Shown: positions 55,062-63,492, counted from the stretch's first letter. The stretch is 64,000 bases of DNA from Clostridia bacterium (GCA_022791475.1 JAAVZD010000017.1:4368-68367), one strand, 5' to 3'. Notes: generated by a model from the letters alone, not told the origin. Numbers and translations are program-made.

Positions 55062-56848
55062 TTAGGTTCAACATATAAAGTTTTATTATTAGTATATATA
55101 ACCATTCCAGGTTTGCTACTAGAAGGTTTTTTTACATTTTTAATAAAGCAATAATCAACAGGAACATTAGAAGAAAGTTTAGCTTTGCTATGAAATGCAG
55201 CAATTTCGGCGCAAGCAATAATAGTATGTTCTTTTACCTTTTCACCATTACATTTTAACAAACAGTGGCTTCCTCTAATGTCTTTAGTATGAAACCATAA
55301 ATCTTCATTTTTACCAAGTTTAGTAGTTATATAATCATTCTGCTTATTATTTTTACCAACATACAAAGTAAAACCATCAACATTATAAGTAATAGGCTCA
55401 TACTCGTTATGAACTTTTCTTTTATTAATTTTATTTTTCTTAACATTAGAATTTTTTTGAGTATTTTTAAATAAAACATTTTCAGAAATCTCTAAATCAA
55501 TTTCTTCAAGTTCAGAAGTAGAAGTAGCACTTTCCAGTTCATATATTATACTTTCTAAATAATCCAATTCTTTTGTAGCTTCTAGCTTTTGAGTACTTAC
55601 AATTTCCAATGTGTTTTTTAATTTATTATACTTTTTAAAATATTTTTTAGCATTATACGAAGGAGAAATGCTTTTATCTAATGTAATTCTTATCAAATTA
55701 TTATTATCATAATAGTTTTCAACTTCAATATAATCCGCATTTATATTATTATTTATTCTATACAAATTAGAAGTAATAAGTTCACCATATATTCTATAAG
55801 TATCCATACTTTCACATTCTTTAAGTTTTACATTTATATTATTAACCTTTTTAGTTATTTTCTTAAGAGCAGAAAGTACCAATTTTAGAAGGTTATTCTT
55901 ATAATTAATGATAACTTCATTATTTTCCTTTTTATTATAAAAATCATCTAAAAAGAAATTAGTTTGAAGATTATTGTATTGTAAATTAAAAGTGAAAAGT
56001 GAAAAATACAAATCTTCGGTTTGCTGTAAGGGCAGGTCTTGTGTCTGAACATTAGAAATACATTTTTCTGGATTTTTCTTTAATATTACTGTATAATCTT
56101 TATCATTTATAGGAAAAGCTAAAACTTTATCGGTCCCTAAATTTTTTATAACATCTTTTATATACGTATATAGCATACTTATATCTTTAGTAGAATAATC
56201 ATTATCAGAAATTTTCAAAACATCCAAAGTATTTAAAATAAACGTTTTACTAATTCCACTAAAACTATTAGGTAAAATATTAGAAAGTTTATCATTTTTC
56301 ATTAAGTGGGTAAACTCATCTAAACCTATTTTACAAATATCTAATTTATCAGCGGGAGGGTTTACATACTCATGTGCTGGAAGAATATCTCTACATGAAT
56401 TAGAAAAACTATCTAAATGTCTAAGGCTATCAATAATAATATTCTTATCATTAAGCAAAATAACATTACTATGTTTACCCATAAGCTCAACTACTAATTT
56501 TTTACTAACCAAATCATTAAGTTCATTGTAGCCTTCAAAATTAATAAATACAATTCTCTCCAAACAATCACTAGAAATATCAGTTATACGAGAGCCAATC
56601 AAATGCTTTCTAAGTAGCATACAAAAATTAGGGGCATTTAGTGGGTTAGGCTTAGCGTTAGTAGTCAAATTCATTCTATAATTATTAGAAGAAATAGAAA
56701 TATTCAAAGCGTAATTTTTTCCATTACAATAAATTCCTAAAATAATTTCATTCTTATTAGGCTCAAAAACTTTATTAACTTTACCACCAATAAGTGTACC
56801 TTTAAGCTCCAAAACAACTTGCCTTGTAACAATTCCATCAAATGCCAT
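55052..56848 (-). CDS. rqcH: RqcH (NFACT-family ribosome quality control protein)
   Basis: 598 aa. MAFDGIVTRQVVLELKGTLI and NYRMNLTTNAKPNPLNAPNF begin the NFACT-N domain, a long coiled coil follows (about 290-450), and the NFACT-R domain is near the end (YVGKNNKQNDYITTKLGKNE, DLWFHTKDIRGSHCLLK). RqcH binds stalled 50S subunits and recruits tRNA-Ala to add alanine tails to the trapped peptide. Old annotations call it fibronectin-binding protein. TAGGAG precedes the ATG. It is the only large minus-strand gene of the window. Confidence 0.95.
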   Translation of the reverse strand: MAFDGIVTRQVVLELKGTLIGGKVNKVFEPNKNEIILGIYCNGKNYALNISISSNNYRMNLTTNAKPNPLNAPNFCMLLRKHLIGSRITDISSDCLERIVFINFEGYNELNDLVSKKLVVELMGKHSNVILLNDKNIIIDSLRHLDSFSNSCRDILPAHEYVNPPADKLDICKIGLDEFTHLMKNDKLSNILPNSFSGISKTFILNTLDVLKISDNDYSTKDISMLYTYIKDVIKNLGTDKVLAFPINDKDYTVILKKNPEKCISNVQTQDLPLQQTEDLYFSLFTFNLQYNNLQTNFFLDDFYNKKENNEVIINYKNNLLKLVLSALKKITKKVNNINVKLKECESMDTYRIYGELITSNLYRINNNINADYIEVENYYDNNNLIRITLDKSISPSYNAKKYFKKYNKLKNTLEIVSTQKLEATKELDYLESIIYELESATSTSELEEIDLEISENVLFKNTQKNSNVKKNKINKRKVHNEYEPITYNVDGFTLYVGKNNKQNDYITTKLGKNEDLWFHTKDIRGSHCLLKCNGEKVKEHTIIACAEIAAFHSKAKLSSNVPVDYCFIKNVKKPSSSKPGMVIYTNNKTLYVEPKQN

Positions 56849-57036
56849 ATTTAAACTCCTATATATTATTTTTTAAAATTCTGAAAAGAGTAAATTTTCT
56901 CTATTTACTATCAATAATTAATATACACCAATAATTAAGCAAAAACAAGTAAGATAAATATATTTTATTGTAAAACTATAAATTATAATAAAACATAAAA
57001 AATACTGAAAAATGCTAATAAAAACTGTAAAACCTC

Positions 57037-57065
57037 TTGACATTCTAAGATTTGATGGATATAAT
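57037..57065 (+). promoter_or_regulatory. Promoter of sigH
   Basis: TTGACA, 17 bases, TATAAT, both consensus. CTAAGAT (57045-57051) in the spacer and ATCTTAG (57079-57085) just before the ribosome-binding site form a spaced inverted repeat around the -10 and start site. Confidence 0.88.
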
Positions 57066-57100
57066 GCAATAAATGAACATCTTAGGAGGAATAAACTTAT

Positions 57101-57748
57101 ATGAAAGAAAGCAATATGTTTTATTCATTAAACGATAATTACAAAGAAATGAGTGATGAAGGCTTAGTAGATATGGCTAAGTCAGGAGATAAAAATGCGC
57201 TTGAATATTTAATAAATAAGTATAAAGAACTTGTTAATATGAAAGTTAGCAAATACTTTATAATAGGTGCAGAAAAAGAAGATATAATACAAGAAGGGTT
57301 AATAGGACTATACAAAGCAGTAAAAAGTTATAGCCCAGATAAACAAAACTCATTTAAAACATTTGCAAACATGTGCATAGAGAGGCAATTAATAACAGCA
57401 ATAAAATCATCAAACAGACAAAAACATATGCCACTTAATTCATACTTATCATTAAATGCTTCAGCCTATGAAAATGATGAAGAAAGCACTTTATTTGATA
57501 CATATAATGCACATCAAATAGAAGACCCGCTAGATACAATAACAAAACAAGAATATTATAAATCAGTAGAAATAGCAATAGATAAGTCATTAAGCGATTT
57601 TGAAAAACAAGTACTAAACAGATACATGAAAGGCGAAAGCTACATTCAAATAGCAGAAAAATTAGACACACCAGTAAAATCAATAGACAATGCAATACAA
57701 AGAATAAGAAAAAAAGCAATAACAAACTTAAATGTAAGTGAATTATAA
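57101..57748 (+). CDS. sigH: RNA polymerase sigma factor SigH (sporulation/stationary phase)
   Basis: 215 aa. DEGLVDMAKSGDKNALEYLI, YFIIGAEKEDIIQEGLIGLY (region 2.2-2.3) and RQLITAIKSSNRQKHMPLNS are near-diagnostic of SigH/Spo0H, followed by region 4 (LSDFEKQVLNRYMKGESYIQ, PVKSIDNAIQRIRKK). It directs transcription at the onset of sporulation in endospore formers. With cotJC nearby it suggests a spore-forming lineage. AGGAGG lies 11 bases upstream, slightly far. Confidence 0.94.
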   Translation: MKESNMFYSLNDNYKEMSDEGLVDMAKSGDKNALEYLINKYKELVNMKVSKYFIIGAEKEDIIQEGLIGLYKAVKSYSPDKQNSFKTFANMCIERQLITAIKSSNRQKHMPLNSYLSLNASAYENDEESTLFDTYNAHQIEDPLDTITKQEYYKSVEIAIDKSLSDFEKQVLNRYMKGESYIQIAEKLDTPVKSIDNAIQRIRKKAITNLNVSEL

Positions 57749-57779
57749 ATACATATGAACGAAAATAAATTATAGATAC

Positions 57780-57803
57780 GTAGGGGCACGGGGCACCGTG
57801 CCC
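57780..57803. repeat. Dispersed palindromic repeat, family 1, copy 8
   Basis: GTAGGGGCACGG-GGCA-CCGTGCCC, a perfect hairpin of GGGCACGG-type arms, five bases before the tRNA. Confidence 0.75.
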
Positions 57804-57808
57804 AATAC

Positions 57809-57884
57809 GCTGTCATAGCTCAGTAGGTAGAGCACTACCTTGGTAAGGTAGAGGTCACGGGTTCGATTCCCGTTGTCAGCTCCA
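57809..57884 (+). tRNA. tRNA-Thr (anticodon GGT)
   Basis: 76 nt with encoded CCA. D-arm AGCTCAGTAGGTAGAGC, anticodon stem CTACC/GGTAG around TTGGTAA (anticodon GGT, reading ACC/ACU), T-arm ACGGG-TTCGATT-CCCGT. The acceptor GCTGTCA faces TGTCAGC, leaving one U-U mismatch at position 5-68. Confidence 0.95.
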
Positions 57885-57994
57885 AATGTAAGACTTTAAC
57901 GAATTGCAATGAATATTGAATAATCCAAAAAATAGAGTAGCAAATTTGGAATTATTCACTATGTATTATTCATTTTTTCACTATTCACTAAAAT

Positions 57995-58034
57995 AAAGTA
58001 AATAAGTCCCTCAAATGAGGGACTTATTTACTTT
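57995..58034. terminator. Long hairpin terminator at the 3' end of the 71-aa gene
   Basis: AAAGTAAATAAGTCCCTC pairs perfectly with GAGGGACTTATTTACTTT, 4-base loop (18 bp). The minus-strand gene ends within it. Upstream (57918-57955) GAATAATCC / GGAATTATTC is a weaker inverted repeat. Confidence 0.85.
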
Positions 58035-58226
58035 ATGCCAATTACTAGGATTAAGTTCGTCGGGAAAGATAAATCCAGGGTTACTTAACCGCTCTGAAAT
58101 AATTTTGGCAGATATTATTGCTTCTTTTTCCGAAAGCCCATCCATATCTCTAAAGTTACCAAAAAACTCTAAGATATGAATTTTTGAATCAATATCCATT
58201 GTGCTAATTTCTGAAAAATCTGACAT
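58011..58226 (-). CDS. Small acidic protein, function unknown
   Basis: 71 aa, acidic at the N-terminus (MSDFSEISTMDIDSKIHILE), mixed helical, no motif known. AGGAGG at seven bases before ATG, a promoter TTGCAT-17-TATAAT and a long terminator make it a convincing self-contained gene. Confidence 0.72.
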   Translation of the reverse strand: MSDFSEISTMDIDSKIHILEFFGNFRDMDGLSEKEAIISAKIISERLSNPGFIFPDELNPSNWHKVNKSLI

Positions 58227-58294
58227 AATTGACCTCCTACCACAAATGGCAAAAAATAGTTTATAGTTACATAAGACACATAGTCTATACTAAT

Positions 58295-58323
58295 ATTATA
58301 CAACATTTTAAATAAAAATGCAA
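58295..58323 (-). promoter_or_regulatory. Promoter of the 71-aa gene
   Basis: Minus strand: TTGCAT (58318-58323), 17 bases, TATAAT (58295-58300). Its spacer and -10 share TTTAAAATGTTGTATA with the divergent ychF promoter. Confidence 0.65.
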
Positions 58324-58441
58324 ATAAGCAAATAAATAATTATAAATTGTATGCTAGATAACTTATGCTTGTTTTGCAATATGTAAAAATGAAAATAAAA
58401 AACAACCGAAGAAAAAGTAAGTAAAATTATATATAATAATC

Positions 58442-58470
58442 TTGTTTTTACCTTTAAAATGTTGTATAGT
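58442..58470 (+). promoter_or_regulatory. Promoter of ychF
   Basis: TTGTTT (58442-58447), 17 bases, TATAGT (58465-58470), with spacer and -10 sequence TTTAAAATGTTGTATA shared with the opposite promoter about 150 bp away. Confidence 0.65.
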
Positions 58471-58511
58471 AAGAAGTGTAAATTTTAGAAAAAGAAAGAA
58501 GGATATAAAAT

Positions 58512-59603
58512 ATGAAAATAGGAATTGTAGGACTTCCAAATGTAGGAAAATCAACATTATTTAATAGTATAACAAATGCAGGAGCAGAATGTGCAAATTA
58601 TCCATTTTGTACAATAGAGCCAAACGTAGGAGTAGTACCAGTTCCAGACGAAAGGCTAGACGAGCTTACAAAAATGTATAATCCAGAAAAAACAACACAT
58701 GCAATTATAGAATTTGTTGATATAGCAGGTTTAGTAAAAGGAGCAAGTAAAGGTGAAGGTTTAGGAAATAAATTCTTATCACATATACGTGAAGTAGATG
58801 CAATAGCTCATGTTGTAAGATGTTTTGATGATTCAAATATAGTACATGTAGATGGAAGTATTAGTCCTTTAAGAGATATAGAAACAATAAACTTAGAATT
58901 AATTTTTTCAGATATAGAAATGGTTGATAGAAGGTTAGAAAATGCTAAGAAAAAACTAAAATCAGATAAAAAGGCAACAAGTGAAATAACAGTTCTTGAG
59001 AAAATAAAAGAAGTACTAGAACAAGGAAAATGTGCAAGAACAGTAGAATTAACAGACGAAGAAAAAGAAGAAATAAAAGACTTATACTTATTGACATCAA
59101 AACCCGTATTATACATAGCAAACGTTTCAGAAGAACAAATGGCAAATAGTGAAAATGACGAAAAAGTAAAAGAAGTAAAAGAATTTGCTGGAACAGAGGG
59201 AGCAAAAGTTATTCCACTATGTGTAAAAATAGAAGAAGAACTATCTTCATTAGAAGGAGAAGATAAACAAGAAATGTTAGAAGCATTAGGACTAACAGAA
59301 TCAGGCTTAGATAAAGTAGTAAAAACAAGCTATGACTTATTAGGGTTAATGAGCTTCTTAACAGCAGGAGAACCAGAAGTAAGAGCCTGGACAATAAAGA
59401 AAGGAACAAAAGCACCTGGAGCTGCAGGAAAAATACACTCAGACATAGAAAGAGGCTTCATAAGAGCAGAAGTAGTATCATATAGTGATTTAATAAAAGA
59501 AGGCTCAATGGTAGCATGTAAGGAGAAGGGGTTAGTACGTTCAGAAGGAAAAGAGTACATAATGCAAGATGGAGATGTGGTATTATTTAGATTTAATGTA
59601 TAA
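58512..59603 (+). CDS. ychF: YchF/OLA1-family P-loop ATPase
   Basis: 363 aa, full length. GIVGLPNVGKSTLFNSITNA is the P-loop; FVDIAGLVKGASKGEGLGNK is the G3 region with the family's altered specificity that favours ATP; the C-terminal TGS domain (LLGLMSFLTAGEPEVRAWTI, IHSDIERGFIRAEVVSYSDL) follows. It is a ribosome-associated ATPase linked to oxidative stress. Ribosome-binding site GAAGGA. Confidence 0.97.
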   Translation: MKIGIVGLPNVGKSTLFNSITNAGAECANYPFCTIEPNVGVVPVPDERLDELTKMYNPEKTTHAIIEFVDIAGLVKGASKGEGLGNKFLSHIREVDAIAHVVRCFDDSNIVHVDGSISPLRDIETINLELIFSDIEMVDRRLENAKKKLKSDKKATSEITVLEKIKEVLEQGKCARTVELTDEEKEEIKDLYLLTSKPVLYIANVSEEQMANSENDEKVKEVKEFAGTEGAKVIPLCVKIEEELSSLEGEDKQEMLEALGLTESGLDKVVKTSYDLLGLMSFLTAGEPEVRAWTIKKGTKAPGAAGKIHSDIERGFIRAEVVSYSDLIKEGSMVACKEKGLVRSEGKEYIMQDGDVVLFRFNV

Positions 59604-59606
59604 AAT

Positions 59607-59659
59607 AACTTCCCATTGGGGACGTTTCCAAATGGGGTATCTGGCACTTTTGGGAAGTT
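59607..59659. repeat. Palindromic repeat, family 3, copy 3
   Basis: AACTTCCCA and TGGGAAGTT ends (9-bp inverted repeats) around CCCATTGGGGACGTTTCCAA, then ATGGGGTATCTGGCACTTTT. It is the best-preserved copy, directly after ychF. Confidence 0.85.
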
Positions 59660-59719
59660 TATATTATATAAGTTACTTTTAATTATTATATAAGTCACTT
59701 ATATGATAATTAATATAAT

Positions 59720-59768
59720 AAAAAGCAAACGCTGAGTCAAAATATGATTCAACGTTTGCTTTTTATTA
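59720..59768. terminator. Hairpin terminator between ychF and the 111-aa gene
   Basis: AAAAGCAAACGcTGAgTCA pairs with TGAtTCAaCGTTTGCTTTT; T-run TTTTATTATT. It works on both strands. Confidence 0.8.
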
Positions 59769-60104
59769 TTAAGATAAACTCTTAGCAACCATTTCAAAAT
59801 CTTTATTAATTCCAGTAGGTAAGTACCGTACAAATCTATGCTTTAAATCATCAATTGAAATATCAGAATTTAAAATAATTGTTCCAGTATTTTTACCAGA
59901 TGGAATAAATGAAAAGTAATCACAATAATCATAAATAGCATCTTTAATTTCTCCACAGATTAAAGCATCACGATTATTTGAATTCCAATATTTTTGCAAT
60001 TCTAAACGATATTTGTTAATAACCTTTAAATCGACAGACCGTTCATCAGTTAAATAAATAAAAGCATTACCAATAAGATATTCAGGACCTATAAATTTTG
60101 TCAT
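59769..60104 (-). CDS. Small soluble protein, function unknown
   Basis: 111 aa (FIGPEYLIGNAFIYLTDERS, DYCDYFSFIPSGKNTGTIIL, HRFVRYLPTGINKDFEMVAK), no motif recognised. AAAGGAG lies about nine bases before the ATG, with a TTGCTT-17-TATACT promoter. Single-gene unit opposing ychF. Confidence 0.72.
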   Translation of the reverse strand: MTKFIGPEYLIGNAFIYLTDERSVDLKVINKYRLELQKYWNSNNRDALICGEIKDAIYDYCDYFSFIPSGKNTGTIILNSDISIDDLKHRFVRYLPTGINKDFEMVAKSLS

Positions 60105-60163
60105 AACATTTTTCTCCTTTCTATTAATAAATAAGAAAAGTTATATAGTTACAAATTTCTTAT

Positions 60164-60192
60164 AGTATAATACAAAAATATATAAAAAGCAA
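60164..60192 (-). promoter_or_regulatory. Promoter of the 111-aa gene
   Basis: Minus strand: TTGCTT (60187-60192), 17 bases, TATACT (60164-60169). Confidence 0.65.
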
Positions 60193-60316
60193 GAATAAAA
60201 ATAAAAAACCAACAAAATCTAAAAGAAAAAGTGTCTAAATAATATAGGTAATAATTATAACTAATTGATAATTTACTACCTTTATGATAATATTAATAAA
60301 AAATAGGAAAAATAAT

Positions 60317-61246
60317 ATGAAAAGTATAAATAAACAAGAACTTCACAATATTTTTAAAGGAATAGCAAATAAAGAAGAAAATGAGTTCAACAAATTATAT
60401 GAAAAATATAATAAATTAGTATATAGAATTTCGTTTTCTATATTAAAAAACAAAGAAAATAGTGAAGATATTACTCAAACAGTATTTACAAAAATATGGA
60501 ATATGAACACAAATAATTTGCCAACAAATAGTGAAGCAAGTTGGCTATATACTATAACAAAAAATGAAACTTTAAATTTCTTACGAAAGCAAAAAAATGC
60601 ATTAAACTTAGAAGATATATATTACATTAATAATGACAACAACGAGTTAAATGAAATAATAGAAAAGGATACTTTTAATAGAATAATTACAAAACTAAAT
60701 GAAAAAGAACAAGAAATAGTATCATTAAAAATCCTTTCAGGGCTATCATTTAAAGCAATTTCACAAATACTAAATATGCCGATAGGAACAGTACAATGGA
60801 AATATTATAAATCGCTACATACCTTGGAAACACTAATAAGTAGTGTATCATTATACATCATAACAATTGTATTATTCATTACACAAAAAGAAGTAAATAT
60901 GAAAAAGAAGGCAGCTAGCGAAAATGAAAACACAGAGGCAGAAGCTCCAACAATTAAAGAAGAAAACAATTATTTACAAAAAGACAAAGAAGACGAAACA
61001 CAGAAATCAGAATTGCCTAATGCAAGGGAAAATATTATACAAAGCGAAAAGGTAATAGAAGAAAGTATACAAACAAATGAAATAAAAGAAGAAACAGTTG
61101 AAGAAATAAGGCAGCAAAATAATAATATAAATATGTATGATATAGGAATACTAGGCATTTCTTCTATACTATTAGTTATTACAATAATATTTACACATAT
61201 TTTTAGAAAACACCAACAAAACTTAAAGAAAAAAGCATCTAAATAA
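60317..61246 (+). CDS. ECF-type sigma factor with two C-terminal membrane helices
   Basis: 309 aa from the ATG at 60317. Residues 1-165 are an ECF sigma factor: FNKLYEKYNKLVYRISFSIL, NSEDITQTVFTKIWN (region 2), SWLYTITKNETLNFLRKQKN, then region 4 (LNEKEQEIVSLKILSGLSFK, PIGTVQWKYYKSLHTLE). A hydrophobic segment follows at about 175-192 (SLYIITIVLFIT), then about 75 Glu/Lys-rich residues, then a second helix at about 275-293 (ILGISSILLVITIIFTHIF). The transcription factor is therefore membrane-tethered, with the acidic linker outside if both helices span. It is followed closely by a DUF4362 gene, a likely partner. No separate anti-sigma gene is seen. Confidence 0.85.
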   Translation: MKSINKQELHNIFKGIANKEENEFNKLYEKYNKLVYRISFSILKNKENSEDITQTVFTKIWNMNTNNLPTNSEASWLYTITKNETLNFLRKQKNALNLEDIYYINNDNNELNEIIEKDTFNRIITKLNEKEQEIVSLKILSGLSFKAISQILNMPIGTVQWKYYKSLHTLETLISSVSLYIITIVLFITQKEVNMKKKAASENENTEAEAPTIKEENNYLQKDKEDETQKSELPNARENIIQSEKVIEESIQTNEIKEETVEEIRQQNNNINMYDIGILGISSILLVITIIFTHIFRKHQQNLKKKASK

Positions 61247-61269
61247 TAGAAAGGTAAAAGGTGATTAAA

Positions 61270-62541
61270 ATGAATAAAAAAATATTAACAATAATAATTA
61301 CAATAATTTTAATACTTATAATTGCTTTAGGAATTCTATACATAATAGACATGAAAAATATGAAAAGTAATAAACCAGTAATATTTAGTACCTGGGGAAA
61401 AAAATATGCACCTCCAGAAGATTTGCCTAATACAGAAAATGTAGAATTAGAAAACTTACCAAAAGAGTATTCATTACAGCAAGCAATAAAAGATGAATGT
61501 TTTGTTATAGCAAATAATAAAATTTACAATAAAAATAGGCTAGATGAATTTATAAAAAATACAGGCGGAAATAATGAGAATAGAAAAGAAGATACAATAA
61601 GAATAGTAGAATATACAAAAGAAGGAGCACCTATAATAACTGAAGTAAGCTTCAAAATAAAAGATGAAACATATATATTAAGTGGAAAGCCAGTTAATAA
61701 AACTACATATATAGTAAAAAGAGATAATACAAGAGATGGGTATGCTGGGGAACCAAAAATAACAGTAGATGAAGATATACCAGGGGAAATTTATGCAATA
61801 GGTCTGCAAGAAGGTTGTGAAGAAACTAAACTTAGTATAGAATTAGTAGCTCAGATACAATATGCAGATTCTAACTCCAAAATATACGATTCAATAGATA
61901 TCTGCAGTTATTTACCAAATGCCGAAATAGCAGATGGGATATATTTCTATGGTAAAGTAATAGAATCTAAACAAAACTACATTATAGTAGAACCAAATGA
62001 AGGAGAAGAAATACGAAAATCAGCAGATAAAATATCTATTGGCTTAGGAGAAGATAATGATGCAATATATCAAGTAGGAACAAATGTAAAAATAACATAT
62101 ACAGGTACTGTAATGGAAAGCTACCCAGCTATAGTAGACGCAATAAAAATAGAATTAAAATCAGCCGAAAACTTTGAAATACGTTTTTATGACAAACAAC
62201 CACAAACATATACTAAAATAAACAAAATTTTAGATAAATCAGAAACAAATAAATATGATTATAATATTTATTCATATGATGGATCAGTAAATATTTTAAT
62301 AAATGGGGAAGAAATTTCTTTAAGAAATGCACTATTAGAAAATAGAATAACGATGAATGAAATTATAGTAAAAGCAAATCAAGACGAAAAAGACGGGAAA
62401 GTAAAAGCAAATATATATAAAGATGGTGGAAGTATGGAATATCAATATGAAGATTATAAAATAATAAAATATCATACTTTAAACGGTAATAGAGATGTAT
62501 ATATAGGAGCAAAAACAATGACAATAAATGATATAAAATAG
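61270..62541 (+). CDS. Membrane-anchored extracytoplasmic protein with DUF4362- and DUF3221-like domains
   Basis: 423 aa from ATG 61270 (AAGGTGA upstream; GTG 61261 is possible). One N-terminal helix (about 4-26) exports it. Next comes a DUF4362-like block (LQQAIKDECFVIANNKIYNK, RLDEFIKN, DTIRIVEYTKEGAPIITEV). A DUF3221-like OB-type domain follows (FYGKVIESKQNYIIVEPNEG, GTNVKITYTG), and a C-terminal block (ISLRNALLENRITMNEIIVK, KDGGSMEYQYEDYKIIKYHT, GNRDVYIGAK). In Bacillales and Clostridia such domains occur in small lipoproteins of unknown role. It lies 23 bp after the tethered sigma gene, so it may sense or respond to the same signal. Confidence 0.75.
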   Translation: MNKKILTIIITIILILIIALGILYIIDMKNMKSNKPVIFSTWGKKYAPPEDLPNTENVELENLPKEYSLQQAIKDECFVIANNKIYNKNRLDEFIKNTGGNNENRKEDTIRIVEYTKEGAPIITEVSFKIKDETYILSGKPVNKTTYIVKRDNTRDGYAGEPKITVDEDIPGEIYAIGLQEGCEETKLSIELVAQIQYADSNSKIYDSIDICSYLPNAEIADGIYFYGKVIESKQNYIIVEPNEGEEIRKSADKISIGLGEDNDAIYQVGTNVKITYTGTVMESYPAIVDAIKIELKSAENFEIRFYDKQPQTYTKINKILDKSETNKYDYNIYSYDGSVNILINGEEISLRNALLENRITMNEIIVKANQDEKDGKVKANIYKDGGSMEYQYEDYKIIKYHTLNGNRDVYIGAKTMTINDIK

Positions 62542-62565
62542 GAAAGAAATACTATTATTTATCAC

Positions 62566-62600
62566 AAAAGCAAGTAATTAGTTGAAAATTACTTGCTTTT
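62566..62600 (+). terminator. Terminator after the DUF4362 gene
   Basis: AAAAGCAAGTAATT pairs perfectly with AATTACTTGCTTTT, 7-base loop, T-run included. Confidence 0.85.
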
Positions 62601-62639
62601 ATGATAATATAAGAAAACAAAGAATAATAGGGGAAAGTT

Positions 62640-62894
62640 ATGAAAAAAAAGATATATAAAGAGATAAACAAATTTGAAACAGAAACAACAATAAATGTAT
62701 TATATAAAGAAAAAATGCTATCAGTATATACAAATAAAGTAGATTTACAAAAACAGTTATGCAAAACTTTAGGAGAGCCTACACAAGAATATATAAAAGG
62801 TAGAAGTATAATAGCAAGTAGATGGGATATTTCACTAGATGAAAAAAGTAAAATATCACAAATGATGTTAAAAGCTAATATATTTGAATTGTAA
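62640..62894 (+). CDS. Small protein, function unknown
   Basis: 84 aa (FETETTINVLYKEKMLSVYT, GRSIIASRWDISLDEKSKIS), soluble, no motif. The ribosome-binding site AGGGGA is at good distance. It lies alone between two terminators. Confidence 0.6.
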   Translation: MKKKIYKEINKFETETTINVLYKEKMLSVYTNKVDLQKQLCKTLGEPTQEYIKGRSIIASRWDISLDEKSKISQMMLKANIFEL

Positions 62895-62904
62895 ATGATA
62901 TTAT

Positions 62905-62955
62905 GCTAAAAATCAAAAAAACTTCAGTGTAACTGAAGTTTTTTTGATTTTTAGC
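62905..62955. terminator. 24-bp perfect hairpin, bidirectional terminator
   Basis: GCTAAAAATCAAAAAAACTT-CAGT and ACTG-AAGTTTTTTTGATTTTTAGC, 3-base loop. It holds A- and T-runs for both strands; the cotJC stop lies inside. Confidence 0.88.
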
Positions 62956-63394
62956 AATTATTATTATCATTGCACATTTTTTTAGAACAATTTGCCATAT
63001 AAAATTTCTTTTCAGCAAGTTTGTCTTGAACTCCACGAAGAGCTTCGCCAAATCTTTGGAAGTGAACTACTTCTCTTTGACGTAAGAAACGAAGTGGGTC
63101 TATAACATCTGGGTCGTCTTTACATAGGTCAATTAATTTTTCATAAGTTGCTCTTGCTTTTTGCTCTGCAGCTAAGTCTTCTTGTAAGTTAGCAATAGGG
63201 TCACCTTTTGCAGCAATATAAGCAGCTGTAAATGGAGTGCCAGCGGCAGATTGAGGGTATACATCAACCCCATGGTCAGTATAGTAAGCTCCAAGTCCAG
63301 CTTTTTCAATTTCTTCAGGACAAACTCCATCAGTTAATTGGTGTACTATAGTTCCAACCATTTCCAAGTGAGCAAGTTCTTCTGTTCCATGATG
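62951..63394 (-). pseudogene. cotJC: CotJC-like spore coat protein / manganese catalase family, 5' truncated
   Basis: The last 140 or so residues of a CotJC protein: GTEELAHLEMVGTIVHQLTD, AAGTPFTAAYIAAKGDPIAN, AEQKARATYEKLIDLCKDDP, FLRQREVVHFQRFGEALR, whose Glu and His residues are dimanganese ligands. Homology begins abruptly at GTEEL (63394); the codons before it are three His and a stop, and the 50-60 residues normally preceding are missing. Just upstream lies a rhuM gene, so an insertion or rearrangement probably cut the gene. A start at 63367 (ATG) is possible but without a ribosome-binding site. Confidence 0.8.
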
Positions 63395-63448
63395 ATGTCA
63401 ATTATAAAAAATTTAGTGCTATTGGCTGTAAAATGCTATAAAATTAAA

Positions 63449-63492
63449 CAGGTTCACTTGGTGAACTAACATAGTACACTAAGTGAACTTTA
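63449..63492. terminator. Hairpin at the 3' end of the rhuM gene
   Basis: GGTTCACTT and AAGTGAAC pair across a loop that contains a further GTGAAC; a T-rich run follows on the plus strand and ATAAA-type A-run on the other side. It separates the cotJC junction from rhuM. Confidence 0.55.

Noticed and set aside
55052..56848. Fibronectin-binding adhesin
   Set aside because: That older name is misleading: there is no signal peptide or wall anchor, and the NFACT-N, coiled-coil and NFACT-R order is that of cytoplasmic RqcH.
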